A stretch of 64,000 nucleotides of DNA, taken from positions 1-64,000 of the forward strand of contig JAJUJL010000020.1 of assembly GCA_029265355.1 (NCBI GenBank). The letters run 5' to 3'. The notes beneath the pieces were generated by a model. The model saw only the letters and a program-made list of their open reading frames with translations, ran no database searches and was not told the DNA's origin. Below are positions 17,596-26,082 of the stretch, piece by piece (positions within the stretch are counted from its first letter, which is position 1; each line of letters starts with the position of its first letter). Source of the DNA: Chloroflexota bacterium. GTDB lineage: Bacteria; Chloroflexota; Anaerolineae; Anaerolineales; UBA4823. Position numbers and translations under genes: made by a program.

Positions 17596-17814
17596 ATGAA
17601 CAATTTGAGCGTACTACGGGAAAGCAGAGATGCCCTTCAGCTTGAGGAAATCTTACTGTTGCGGGCGCTTCCCATTCAGGAAGGCATTCATCAGTAGCTG
17701 CAGTTGCAATCAGCGTTTGAATGGCAGCTCCAACAAACCGCGCCCTTGTTTGAGAAGGAACGCCGGGTAGCCCTGGCAGAGCTGCAAGCCCGGCTCCAGC
17801 GGTTGAAAGATTGA
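17596..17814 (+). pseudogene. Small helical protein gene broken by in-frame TAG
   Basis: An ATG at 17596 opens a 72-codon frame with one TAG at 17695-17697. The two parts read MNNLSVLRESRDALQLEEIL... and LQLQSAFEWQLQQTAPLFE..., a strongly helical, Gln/Leu/Glu-rich composition. The stop could derive from a Trp codon (TGG to TAG). A TATAAT box lies at 17532-17537. A second short frame starting MENLLQGEINDKI follows at 17825 and ends within the tandem repeat. The layout resembles a decayed two-gene unit such as a toxin-antitoxin or nucleotidyltransferase pair, but that is a guess. Confidence 0.45.
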
Positions 17815-17906
17815 CGTACGCCGCATGGAGAATTTGCTGCAGGGGGAAATCAACGATAAGATTCTCTTCGAGTTGAGTTTTCTTTTGCAGCCTCCCGGGG
17901 CGGTAA

Positions 17907-18058
17907 GCAGGGCGACCTGTGCGTGCCAGAGCAGACGCGGGTAGGCCGGTTATTTGGGGCAGAACGCGATTGAGGTATAGACAGGCAGGGCGACCCGTGC
18001 TTGCCAGAGCAGGCGCGGGTAAGCCGGTTATCTGGGGCAGAGCGCGATTGAGGTAAAG
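17907..18058. repeat. Imperfect tandem duplication, 78-bp period
   Basis: Two copies (from 17907 and from 17985) share GCAGGGCGACC.GTGC.TGCCAGAGCAG.CGCGGGTA.GCCGGTTAT.TGGGGCAGA.CGCGATTGAGGTA in pieces, with few differences. It ends just before the guaA stop codon and carries no credible gene. Confidence 0.75.
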
Positions 18059-18073
18059 TCGCGTGGGTCGCCC

Positions 18074-19633
18074 CTACTCCCACTCGATGGTGCCGGGGGG
18101 CTTGCTGGTGATGTCGTAGACGACGCGGTTGATGCCCTGGACTTCGTTGACGATGCGGCTGGCAAGGCGCGCCAGCAGGTCGTGGGGCAGGCGCGCCCAA
18201 TCGGCGGTCATGAAATCTTCGGTGGTCACGGCGCGCAGGGCGATGGCTTCTTGGTAGGTGCGCTTGTCGCCCATCACGCCGACCGAGCGCACTGGCAGCA
18301 GCACAGCAAAGGCCTGGGCGGTGCCATGCAGTTCTTCGCCGCGTCGGCCCATGCGCAGCAGCCCGGCGGCAGACAGTTCCTCGGTCAGGATGGCGTCGGC
18401 GAGGCGCAGACGCTCTAGCCGCTCGGGGGTGACCTCTCCCAAACAGCGCACTGCCAGGCCAGGGCCGGGGAAGGGCTGGCGCCAGACCAGCCCGGCGGGC
18501 AGCCCCAGGGCCTCGCCAACGGCGCGCACTTCATCTTTGAATAAATAGCGCAGCGGCTCGACCAGCTCAAACTCCATCCTCTCGGGCAGCCCGCCGACGT
18601 TGTGATGGCTCTTGATGCGCTGCGCCTGGGCGCGGTCGGGTGCTGAGGATTCGACCACGTCGGGATAAATGGTGCCCTGCACCAGGTAACGCGGCTTACC
18701 CAGGTGGCGCGCCTGGCGCTCGAAGATGCGAATGAACAATTCGCCAATGATGCGGCGCTTGGTTTCCGGCTCGGTCACGCCGCGCAGGGCGGTCATGAAC
18801 TGATCCACGGCGTCCACCACCACCAGCTCGACGCCCAGGTTGTTCTGCAAGGCGCGACGCACCTGGGCAGCCTCCCCCAGGCGCAGCAAGCCGGTATCGA
18901 CGAAGACGGCCACCAACTGGTCGCCCACAGCGCGCTGCACCATGGCGGTGGCGACGCTGGAATCAACCCCGCCGCTGACCGCGCTGAGCACGCGCTCACC
19001 GCCCACTTGCTGGCGGATGCGAGCAACGGTCTGCTGGATGATCGACTCGGGCGTCCACTCTGGCTTTGCCTGGCAAATATCCCATGCAAAGCGGCGCAAA
19101 ATCTCGATGCCCTGCGGGGTGTGGTGGACTTCGGGGTGGAACTGCACGCCGTAATAATTGCGGGAGAGGTCGCCCATGGCGGCGATGGGAGAGTTTTGGC
19201 TGCTTGCCAGGGGCTGAAAGCCAGGAGGCGGCGCTTCGATGCGGTCGCCATGCGACATCCACACCTGCTGGCTGCCGGCTGGCAGGAGCGGGTTCTCCAG
19301 GCTGGTCTGCAGCAGGGCGTGCCCGTACTCGCGCTCCTGCGAGGCGGCCACGCGCCCGCCCAGGGCGTGTGTCAGCACCTGCATGCCGTAGCAGATGCCC
19401 AGCACCGGCAAGCCGCTGTTCAGTACGTAGCCAGGTAGGAAAGGCGCATCCGGCTCATAGACGGAAGCTGGCCCTCCAGAGAGGATGAAGCCGCGCGGCT
19501 GCAGCGCCAACACCTGCTCGGCGGTTGCATCCCAGGGGAAGATTTCGCAATAGACTTGCACTTCGCGGATGCGCCGGGCGATGAGCTGGGTGTACTGCGA
19601 GCCGAAATCCAGGATGGCGATCGAGTCGGTCAT
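18074..19633 (-). CDS. guaA: GMP synthase (glutamine-hydrolysing)
   Basis: GuaA converts XMP to GMP using glutamine. The N-terminal class I amidotransferase has the nucleophile Cys81 in LGICYGMQ and the FHPEVHHT His/Glu pair. The ATP-pyrophosphatase domain has the loop SGGVDSSVA near residue 230, and the C-terminal dimerisation domain ends in the conserved IEWE. I use the ATG at 19633 ([16 protein letters not shown]). A GTG at 19654, overlapping the xpt stop as GTGA, would add seven residues and is also plausible. The gene forms an xpt-guaA purine operon. Its 3' end is duplicated at 17352-17470. Confidence 0.96.
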   Translation of the reverse strand: MTDSIAILDFGSQYTQLIARRIREVQVYCEIFPWDATAEQVLALQPRGFILSGGPASVYEPDAPFLPGYVLNSGLPVLGICYGMQVLTHALGGRVAASQEREYGHALLQTSLENPLLPAGSQQVWMSHGDRIEAPPPGFQPLASSQNSPIAAMGDLSRNYYGVQFHPEVHHTPQGIEILRRFAWDICQAKPEWTPESIIQQTVARIRQQVGGERVLSAVSGGVDSSVATAMVQRAVGDQLVAVFVDTGLLRLGEAAQVRRALQNNLGVELVVVDAVDQFMTALRGVTEPETKRRIIGELFIRIFERQARHLGKPRYLVQGTIYPDVVESSAPDRAQAQRIKSHHNVGGLPERMEFELVEPLRYLFKDEVRAVGEALGLPAGLVWRQPFPGPGLAVRCLGEVTPERLERLRLADAILTEELSAAGLLRMGRRGEELHGTAQAFAVLLPVRSVGVMGDKRTYQEAIALRAVTTEDFMTADWARLPHDLLARLASRIVNEVQGINRVVYDITSKPPGTIEWE

Positions 19634-19650
19634 GGCGGGTGCAGCAGCTT

Positions 19651-20223
19651 TCACTCTTCGAACAGGATCTGGTCGCCTTCCATGGAGCGAATGCGCGCCA
19701 GGGCTTCGATCGGCACACCCAGGTGAGTAAGCGCTTGCCGCCCGCCTTCGAAGGTCTTTTCGATCAGCGCGCCGATGCCAACGATGACCGCCCCAGCGGT
19801 TTGAGCCAGGCGCACCAACCCCAGGATGGTGGCGCCGCTTGCCAGGAAATCGTCAATGATCAGCACCCGCTCACCGCCCGACAGGTATTCCGGCGAGACG
19901 ATCAGCTCGACCATGCGGCCTTTGGTGTGGGAGGGCGAGAGCGTCAGGAAGACCTGGTCCGGCATGGTGATGGGCTTGTGCTTGCGGGCGTAAACCACCG
20001 GCAGGTTCAAGTGCAGGGCGGTGGTGACGGCGGGCGCGATGCCCGAGATCTCCGCAGTCAGCACTTTGGTAGCGCCGACATGCTGGAAGCGGCGGGCCAG
20101 CTCTTTGCCGCACTCGTCCATCAACCGGGGATCGACTTGATGATTGATGAAGCCATCCACTTTGAGGATGCCGTTGCCCAGGTTTTTGCCCTGCGCCAGG
20201 ATACGATCTTTGAGGATTTGCAT
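19651..20223 (-). CDS. xpt: Xanthine phosphoribosyltransferase
   Basis: The enzyme salvages xanthine to XMP, the substrate of GuaA encoded next to it. The 190-residue protein shows the PRPP-binding signature [13 protein letters not shown] and the N-terminal pattern [12 protein letters not shown] characteristic of Xpt. AGGAGG stands just upstream of the ATG. Its stop overlaps or nearly touches the guaA start, so the two genes are translated from one message. A TAGAAT box about 45 bases upstream (minus strand) is a candidate -10. No purine riboswitch fold was recognised in the short leader. Confidence 0.93.
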   Translation of the reverse strand: MQILKDRILAQGKNLGNGILKVDGFINHQVDPRLMDECGKELARRFQHVGATKVLTAEISGIAPAVTTALHLNLPVVYARKHKPITMPDQVFLTLSPSHTKGRMVELIVSPEYLSGGERVLIIDDFLASGATILGLVRLAQTAGAVIVGIGALIEKTFEGGRQALTHLGVPIEALARIRSMEGDQILFEE

Positions 20224-20354
20224 GCCAACCTCCTGAAGCTGTTTGTGGTAAGCGTTCAGCCTGACAGGGGTATTCTACCAGCACAAGGCGAAAGACCCCA
20301 AGGGTTTGGGCTGGCGTTTGAGGGCTGGTAGCGGATGGGTCAGGGCAGATGTGT

Positions 20355-20360
20355 TAGAAT
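20355..20360 (+). promoter_or_regulatory. -10 box for maf, leaderless arrangement
   Basis: TAGAAT lies 6 nt before the GTG start of maf. A -35 match is weak. It is one of several genes in the window with no room for a leader. Confidence 0.45.
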
Positions 20361-20366
20361 CGCTGC

Positions 20367-21095
20367 GTGCGTTTACTTTTAGCTTCTAATTCGCCTCGTC
20401 GGCGACAATTGATCGCCCTGGGGGGCTGGGATTTCAGCATCCAGGCGGTAGAGATAGATGAGCAGCCATGGAGCGGGGAAGACCCGCGCCAATACGTGCT
20501 GCGCCTGGCGCAGGGCAAGGCCCAGGCCGCCCTGGAAGCATTGGGTGCGGATGCAGGCGCAGATGACTGCCTGTTAATTGCGGCGGACACCACCGTGGTG
20601 GATAACGGTGAAATCCTGGGAAAACCGGCTGACCCGGCGGAGGCGCGCGCCATGCTGGAGCGCCTGCGTGGCCGCACCCACCAAGTGTTGACTGCCCTGG
20701 CGGTGGTGCGCCTGCCCACCGAAGAGCTTGCCCAGAATGCCCAGGCGCAGCCTGGGCATTCGCAGGCGCGCCCCGGCGATTGGCGCATAGAGAGCGATCT
20801 TTGCGTCACGGACGTGCCGATGCGCCAGTACAGCGCAGCCGAATTGGAGCACTATATCGCCAGCGGCGATCCAATGGATAAAGCCGGCGCTTATGCCATC
20901 CAACACCGGGGCTTTCATCCCGTGGAAAGCCTGCAAGGCTGCTACGCCAACGTGGTTGGCTTGCCTTTGTGCCATTTGCTGCGCACCTTGCGGAAGCTTG
21001 GCGTCGACTCCCAAGCTGATCTACCGGCGGCTTGCCAGGCATCCTTAGAATACAACTGTCCAGTCTACCAGCAGGTCTTGGACGGTGAAATTTAA
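20367..21095 (+). CDS. maf: Maf family nucleoside triphosphate pyrophosphatase
   Basis: Maf proteins hydrolyse non-canonical or canonical NTPs to NMPs and pyrophosphate, and have been linked to septum control. The N terminus LLLASNSPRRRQLI and the block IAADTTVV...ILGKP are diagnostic, as is GAYAIQHRGFHPVESLQGCYANVVGLP. At 242 residues it is longer than usual because of an insert around 118-145 (QNAQAQPGHSQARPGD). The start is GTG, directly after a TAGAAT box. The penicillin-binding protein gene starts four bases after its stop. Confidence 0.9.
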   Translation: MRLLLASNSPRRRQLIALGGWDFSIQAVEIDEQPWSGEDPRQYVLRLAQGKAQAALEALGADAGADDCLLIAADTTVVDNGEILGKPADPAEARAMLERLRGRTHQVLTALAVVRLPTEELAQNAQAQPGHSQARPGDWRIESDLCVTDVPMRQYSAAELEHYIASGDPMDKAGAYAIQHRGFHPVESLQGCYANVVGLPLCHLLRTLRKLGVDSQADLPAACQASLEYNCPVYQQVLDGEI

Positions 21096-21098
21096 CCG

Positions 21099-23330
21099 AT
21101 GATGAATAAAAAAATCTGGTATCTACTGGTTTCCATTCTGATCATAGCCATTTCCCTGCAGGCTTGCTCGCAGTCGACTCCTGCGCCGACGCCCACGCCC
21201 ACGGCAACGCAGCCTGAGGAGTTGAAATCACCAGCGGCGCGCACTACCAGCGTGCCAGACGCCCGCCTGGCAGCTCAAGCTTACCTGGATGCCTGGGTGG
21301 CTGAAGATTATCCTGGCATGTATGGTATGCTGACATCTTTGAGCCAGGCTGCCATCAGCGCCGAGGATTTTGAGAAATTCTATCGCAGCATTGCCAACGA
21401 AGCTGCTTTGAGCAGCATCCAATATGCCATCCTGTCTTCCCTGGTGATGAATCCCACCAGCGCGCAGGTGGGCTACCGAGTGACGCTGAGCAGTATTTTG
21501 GTCGGCGACCTGGAGCGGGAAACGGTGATGCAGCTCACGCTGGAGCGAGGCCAGTGGCGCGTGCAGTGGGATGAAACCCTGGTGATGCCTGAACTGGCAA
21601 ATGGCAACTACCTGGGTATGGAACGCTATATCCCGGCGCGCGCCAACATCTACGATCGCTTTGGGCATGCATTGGTAGCGCCCGCCGATGCCACCGCCAT
21701 CGGCCTGCGCCCGGCCTTGATCGATGAAGAGCAGGTGGACGCGCTGTATGCCGTGCTGACCCGCCTGACCGGCATGAGCGCCGATGAAATCCAGGCCACC
21801 TACGCCGATTTTCCACCCGGGGCAGACTGGTATGTGCCGCTTGGTGAAGCGCCTGCCAGCGAGGTGGAGACGCGCTTTGGCGATTTGTCCGGTTTCAGCG
21901 GCCTGGTGTTGAATTACAGCCGCTGGCGCTATTACTTCGGCGGGGGCGTGGCTGCCCACCTGCTGGGCTATGTCAGCCCAATCCAGGCGGGACAGGAAGA
22001 CCAATACCTTCGCCAGGGTTATCGCATCGATGAGCGCGTTGGCCAGTCCGGCCTGGAAGCATGGGGAGAAAAATACCTGTCTGGGACGCGTGGCGGTGCG
22101 CTGTACCTGTTCAACAGCCAGAACCAGATCGTGACCAAGCTGGCAGAAAAACAGGCTGGGCCGGCGGAGGCGATTTACACCACCCTGGACCGAGATTTCC
22201 AGGCCCAGGTGCAGCGGGCGATCGAGGGCTTTCGCGGCGCGATCGTGGTGCTGGAACGAGACACTGGCCGGGTGCTGGCCATGGCCTCATCGCCCACCTT
22301 CGATCCCAATGCCTTCGAACCGAATAACTACAACTACTCGGCGCAACTGGCGGAGATTTATGAAAATCCCTACAACCCGCTGGTCAACCGGGCCACGCAG
22401 GGGCAATACCCGTTGGGTTCGGTGTTCAAGATTATTACCATGGCCGCCGCATTGGAAAGCGGACGCTTTACACCGGAAAGCACCTACCAATGCGGCTATT
22501 TCTTCACCGAGCTGCCGGGTTTGCAGTTGAACGACTGGACCTATGATCACTACCTGGAAGATGGAGAGACCATCCCCAGCGGCTTGTTGACCCTGCCCGA
22601 GGGACTGATCCGCTCTTGCAACCCGTGGTTCTGGCACATTGGACTGGATTTGTACGTCAATGACCTGACCACAGCCGTTTCCGAAATGGCGCGCGGCTTT
22701 GGGCTGGGCAAGCCGACCGGCATCGAGGGGGTGGAAGAAGAAGCTGGCAATATCCCCGACCCGGGCAGCGAGGTGGATGCCACCAACCTGGCGATCGGGC
22801 AGGGCGATACGCTGGTGACGCCGCTGCAGGTGGCGGCCTTCACGGCGGCGCTGGGCAATGGCGGCACCCTTTACCGCCCTCAGGTGATCGAAAAGATCCA
22901 ACCGCCCGAGGGCGCGCCGCGCTTCGAATTCAAGCCACAGGTAAACGGCACGCTGCCGATCAGCCCCGAGACGCTGAAAGTGATCCAGGAGGCCATGCGC
23001 GGCGTGGTCGCCAGCCGGAACCCGTTCGGCACGGCCTGGCACCGTTTCACCGGGCTGGATATTCCCGTCGCTGGCAAAACCGGCACCGCCCAGTCCGGCT
23101 CGGGTCGCCCGCATGCCTGGTTTGCTGGCTACACCTTTGCCGAGCGCGAGAACCAGCCCGATATTGCCATTGCGGTGGTTGTCGAAAACATCGGCGAAGG
23201 TTCCGACTATGCCGCCCCCATCTTCCGGCGGGTGGTGGAGCTGTATTTCTATGATCGTCCTGCCAAGCTGTACCCGTGGGAGTCGTCATTTTACGTGGTG
23301 GCGACGCCGGAACCGGAGAATAACCCGTAA
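21099..23330 (+). CDS. Class B penicillin-binding protein (lipoprotein, MecA_N/NTF2-like plus transpeptidase)
   Basis: A 743-residue peptidoglycan transpeptidase. A signal peptide ends in the lipobox-like ISLQAC, and a Pro/Thr linker follows. Then comes an NTF2-like domain (about 55-160) as in MecA/PBP3-type enzymes, a PBP dimerisation domain and the transpeptidase domain. The active-site motifs are Ser441-VFK, Ser506-CN and Lys660-TG (KTGTAQ). It cross-links cell wall on the outer face of the membrane. The MecA-like N domain is common in naturally low-affinity PBPs, but resistance cannot be inferred. A second ATG one codon downstream is an equally good start. Confidence 0.92.
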   Translation: MMNKKIWYLLVSILIIAISLQACSQSTPAPTPTPTATQPEELKSPAARTTSVPDARLAAQAYLDAWVAEDYPGMYGMLTSLSQAAISAEDFEKFYRSIANEAALSSIQYAILSSLVMNPTSAQVGYRVTLSSILVGDLERETVMQLTLERGQWRVQWDETLVMPELANGNYLGMERYIPARANIYDRFGHALVAPADATAIGLRPALIDEEQVDALYAVLTRLTGMSADEIQATYADFPPGADWYVPLGEAPASEVETRFGDLSGFSGLVLNYSRWRYYFGGGVAAHLLGYVSPIQAGQEDQYLRQGYRIDERVGQSGLEAWGEKYLSGTRGGALYLFNSQNQIVTKLAEKQAGPAEAIYTTLDRDFQAQVQRAIEGFRGAIVVLERDTGRVLAMASSPTFDPNAFEPNNYNYSAQLAEIYENPYNPLVNRATQGQYPLGSVFKIITMAAALESGRFTPESTYQCGYFFTELPGLQLNDWTYDHYLEDGETIPSGLLTLPEGLIRSCNPWFWHIGLDLYVNDLTTAVSEMARGFGLGKPTGIEGVEEEAGNIPDPGSEVDATNLAIGQGDTLVTPLQVAAFTAALGNGGTLYRPQVIEKIQPPEGAPRFEFKPQVNGTLPISPETLKVIQEAMRGVVASRNPFGTAWHRFTGLDIPVAGKTGTAQSGSGRPHAWFAGYTFAERENQPDIAIAVVVENIGEGSDYAAPIFRRVVELYFYDRPAKLYPWESSFYVVATPEPENNP

Positions 23331-23346
23331 CGTGTGAGCATCCATC

Positions 23347-24255
23347 GTGCGCGGCCTGATCATTCGCTCCCAGTCCGGATTTTATACCGTCGAAACCAGC
23401 CAGGGCAATCGCGTCTGTCGCCTGCGCGGGCGCTTGAAAAAAGGACCGCGCCAGGGAGACGTGGCAGCCATTGGCGATTGGGTGCAAATCACGCCCGAAG
23501 GCCAGTCGCGCGGCATGATCGAGGCGGTCGAGCCGCGCCGCCACGTGATTTCGCGCATGGCGCCCACCCCGCGCGGCGAATACGAGCAAATCTTAATCGC
23601 TAACCCCGACCAGGCTGTTTTTGTGTTTGCCTGCGCCGAACCTGAGCCGCGCTTTGGTATGTTGGACCGTTTCCTGGTGATCGCTGAACGGCAACACCTG
23701 CCAGCGTTGATCGTCGCCAATAAAGCCGACCTGGTGGGTATGGCGAAAGCCGAGGCCTGTTTCCAGCGCTATGCGGATATCGGTTATCCCGTGCTGGTCA
23801 CCTCGGCAAGCCTGGGTTGGGGGTTGGAGGCGTTGGGCGAGCGACTGGCTGGGAAAATCTCTGCCCTGACTGGCCCATCTGGCGTGGGGAAATCCAGCTT
23901 GTTGAACCGAATTATTCCCGGCCTGGACTTGGAGGCGCGGGAGGTGAGCCAGGCGACCAGCAAAGGAAGGCATACGACCGTAGTGCGCGAGCTGCACCGC
24001 CTGCCGCAAGGGGGGTATGTCGCCGATACGCCCGGCCTGAAAGCCCTGGCTTTGTGGGACATCAACCCTGAAGAGCTGGACGCCTATTTTCCTGAGCTGC
24101 GCCAACGGGTGGCGCAGTGCGAATTCAGCGACTGCAGCCACCAGCACGAGCCGGGCTGCGCAGTGCTCAAGGCGCTGCAGGCAGGCGAAATTCACCCGGA
24201 ACGCTATCAGTCTTACCTGCGCATCCGGCTGGGTGAAAAAGAGCTGGCTGGTTAA
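23347..24255 (+). CDS. rsgA: Ribosome small subunit-dependent GTPase A
   Basis: RsgA is a circularly permuted GTPase that helps 30S subunit maturation. Its order here is normal for the family: OB-fold (about 1-65), G4 motif NKADL (about 120), G1 loop GPSGVGKSS (near 178) and DTPGL (G3). The C-terminal zinc-binding segment has the Cys/His cluster (CEFSDCSHQHEPGC). It has 302 residues and a GTG start. Its stop lies 25 bases before the next gene, an ABC ATPase. Confidence 0.94.
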   Translation: MRGLIIRSQSGFYTVETSQGNRVCRLRGRLKKGPRQGDVAAIGDWVQITPEGQSRGMIEAVEPRRHVISRMAPTPRGEYEQILIANPDQAVFVFACAEPEPRFGMLDRFLVIAERQHLPALIVANKADLVGMAKAEACFQRYADIGYPVLVTSASLGWGLEALGERLAGKISALTGPSGVGKSSLLNRIIPGLDLEAREVSQATSKGRHTTVVRELHRLPQGGYVADTPGLKALALWDINPEELDAYFPELRQRVAQCEFSDCSHQHEPGCAVLKALQAGEIHPERYQSYLRIRLGEKELAG

Positions 24256-24280
24256 CCGACATTACCCGTCAGCGCGAGCG

Positions 24281-25255
24281 ATGGTCACCGCCGAGAACCT
24301 TGCCCCTGTTCTGCAAGTCGATCGATTGAGCTATTATATCCCCTTGTGGCGCGGCTACCTGGTGCGGCAGCCGGCCGGTGCGCTGCGCATTTTGGATAGC
24401 ACCAGCTTTGAGCTTTATTCGGGCGAGATGCTGGTGCTGGTGGGCGAGTCTGGCAGCGGCAAATCCAGCCTGGCGAAAACGATCCTGCACCTGGCATCGC
24501 CAGGATTTGGGCGGGTTATGTACCGCGGGCAGGACCTGGCTCAGTTGCGGGGGGAATCGCTGCGCGCTGTGCGGCGCAAATTGCAGCTCGTATTTCAAGA
24601 CGCGCGCGCTGCGCTGAATCCGATCATGCCAGCCAGAGAGGTCCTGGCAGAGGCCCTGGCGCCTGGCGAACGGATAAGGCCAAATGAGCGAATATTGGAG
24701 CTGGCGGAGCTGGTTGAATTTTCACCGGCGCTGCTTTCCTGCACTCCCGGAGCGCTGAGCGATGAACAATGCCGGCGGCTGGGATTGGCGCGCGCCCTGG
24801 CGGCTGAGCCCGAAGTGATTGTCTATGATGCGCCAGTACGACCTGACGCAGACCAGGCGGGGTTGGGTATGCTGCGCTTGCTAAGAAGCCTTCAGAGCAG
24901 TCTTTCCTTGAGTTGTCTGTTCCTCGACCGCTCTCCCAGCCCGGCTTACCGGTACGCCGACCGCGTCGGGGTGATGTATGCGGGCAGGCTGATCGAGCTG
25001 GCGCCGCAAGAAGAACTCTCAAGACATCCCTTGCACCCTTACAGCCAGGCGCTGTTGGCAGCCACGCCAGGTATACGCGGGCTGCCGGGTGACAAGGTAT
25101 TGCGCCTGCCGGGCGAATCGCCCAGGCCGGGCAACCTGCCGGGCGGCTGCCGCTTTCACCCCCGCTGCCGCTATGTCCAACCGGTATGCCTGGAAGCCGA
25201 CGCTGAATGGCGCCAGGCGTCGCCGGGGCATTGGGTAGCCTGTCACATGGTATGA
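24281..25255 (+). CDS. Oligopeptide-type ABC ATPase with degenerate catalytic motifs
   Basis: The 324-residue protein has the general shape of OppF/DppF: Walker A GESGSGKSS, a Q-loop (VFQD) and the C-terminal extension [17 protein letters not shown]. However, the signature is ALSDEQCRRLGLARALA instead of LSGGQ, and Walker B is VIVYDAPV, with Ala where the catalytic Glu should be. The switch His is also lost (FLDRSPS where the intact in-window OppF has FIAHNLS). The D-loop is changed too. It therefore probably binds ATP but hydrolyses it poorly, if at all. No second ATPase is encoded beside it. It overlaps the following permease by ATGA. Confidence 0.85.
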   Translation: MVTAENLAPVLQVDRLSYYIPLWRGYLVRQPAGALRILDSTSFELYSGEMLVLVGESGSGKSSLAKTILHLASPGFGRVMYRGQDLAQLRGESLRAVRRKLQLVFQDARAALNPIMPAREVLAEALAPGERIRPNERILELAELVEFSPALLSCTPGALSDEQCRRLGLARALAAEPEVIVYDAPVRPDADQAGLGMLRLLRSLQSSLSLSCLFLDRSPSPAYRYADRVGVMYAGRLIELAPQEELSRHPLHPYSQALLAATPGIRGLPGDKVLRLPGESPRPGNLPGGCRFHPRCRYVQPVCLEADAEWRQASPGHWVACHMV

Positions 25256-26082
25256 GCGCCTTTATTTTTCGCAGGGCGGTGTGGCTGCTGCCCATCATGC
25301 TGGTGGTCGTGCCCAGCGCTTGCCTGCTGTTGCAGGTATCTCCCTCTACGCTGTGTGATGGACGTGGGCTGGTTTTACCTGCCAGTCATTCCCTGTTTGC
25401 TGCGCCTGAAAATGGCTCGGGCTGGCAAAGCCCGGTGGGAAACTCTATCCGCCTGATGCTGGTGGGGGCGGCGCTGGGGCTGGGTCTGGGTTTCCCCATG
25501 GGTTTGCTGGCGGCCCTCGGGCGGGGGAATTGGCTGGACAAATCCATTCAAGCGCTGTGCAGCCTGTTCATTTCCCTGCCAGGGTTGGTGTTGGCGGGGT
25601 TGGTGCTGGGTGTTATGGCCTGGATGGGGAAAGCAGGCGCAACGCCGGATTGGGAAAAGCCGGCTGCCTGGCTGGCGCCCGCGCTGGTCACCGGCAGCGG
25701 GTTGCTGGGTTTTACCGCCCGGATTGTGAATGAGGCGCTGCTGCAGGCGCTGGGCCAGGATTATGCGCTTGCCGCCAGGGCGAAGGGTTTGACAGAACGG
25801 GAGATGGTCATCCGCCACCTGCTCAGAAATACCTGGATTACGGTGACCAACAGGTTGACGCCAGCTCTGACCAGTCTGGTGCTTGGCTCTTGGCTGGTAG
25901 AGGCGGTGTTTGGCTATCCGGGCATGGGGCGGCTGTTCGTGCAGGCGATTTTACAGGGCGAGCGTGAACTGGTCTGGAGCGGTGTGATCATCTATGCCTT
26001 CCTGGCAGCACTGGCCGGCCTGGTAGCGGATGTCCTGGCCGCCGCGCTCGAACCGCGCTTGCGAGAGGAGCGGCAGCGATGA
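25252..26082 (+). CDS. ABC transporter permease, DppB/OppB-like, short form
   Basis: An inner-membrane permease of 276 residues with about six helices. The EAA loop that contacts the ATPase is recognisable (EALLQALGQDYALAARAKGL...RHLL), and the C-terminal FGYPGMGRLF...ALEPRLR block is typical of the DppB family. It is shorter than usual (about 305-330), mostly for lack of the extracytoplasmic segment after the first helix. It starts at an ATGA overlap with the ATPase and ends in an ATGA overlap with the second permease, so the three form one unit. Confidence 0.85.
   Translation: MSAFIFRRAVWLLPIMLVVVPSACLLLQVSPSTLCDGRGLVLPASHSLFAAPENGSGWQSPVGNSIRLMLVGAALGLGLGFPMGLLAALGRGNWLDKSIQALCSLFISLPGLVLAGLVLGVMAWMGKAGATPDWEKPAAWLAPALVTGSGLLGFTARIVNEALLQALGQDYALAARAKGLTEREMVIRHLLRNTWITVTNRLTPALTSLVLGSWLVEAVFGYPGMGRLFVQAILQGERELVWSGVIIYAFLAALAGLVADVLAAALEPRLREERQR

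Noticed and set aside
20224-20366. Purine riboswitch upstream of xpt
   Set aside because: The leader is short, and the conserved three-way junction sequence was not found.
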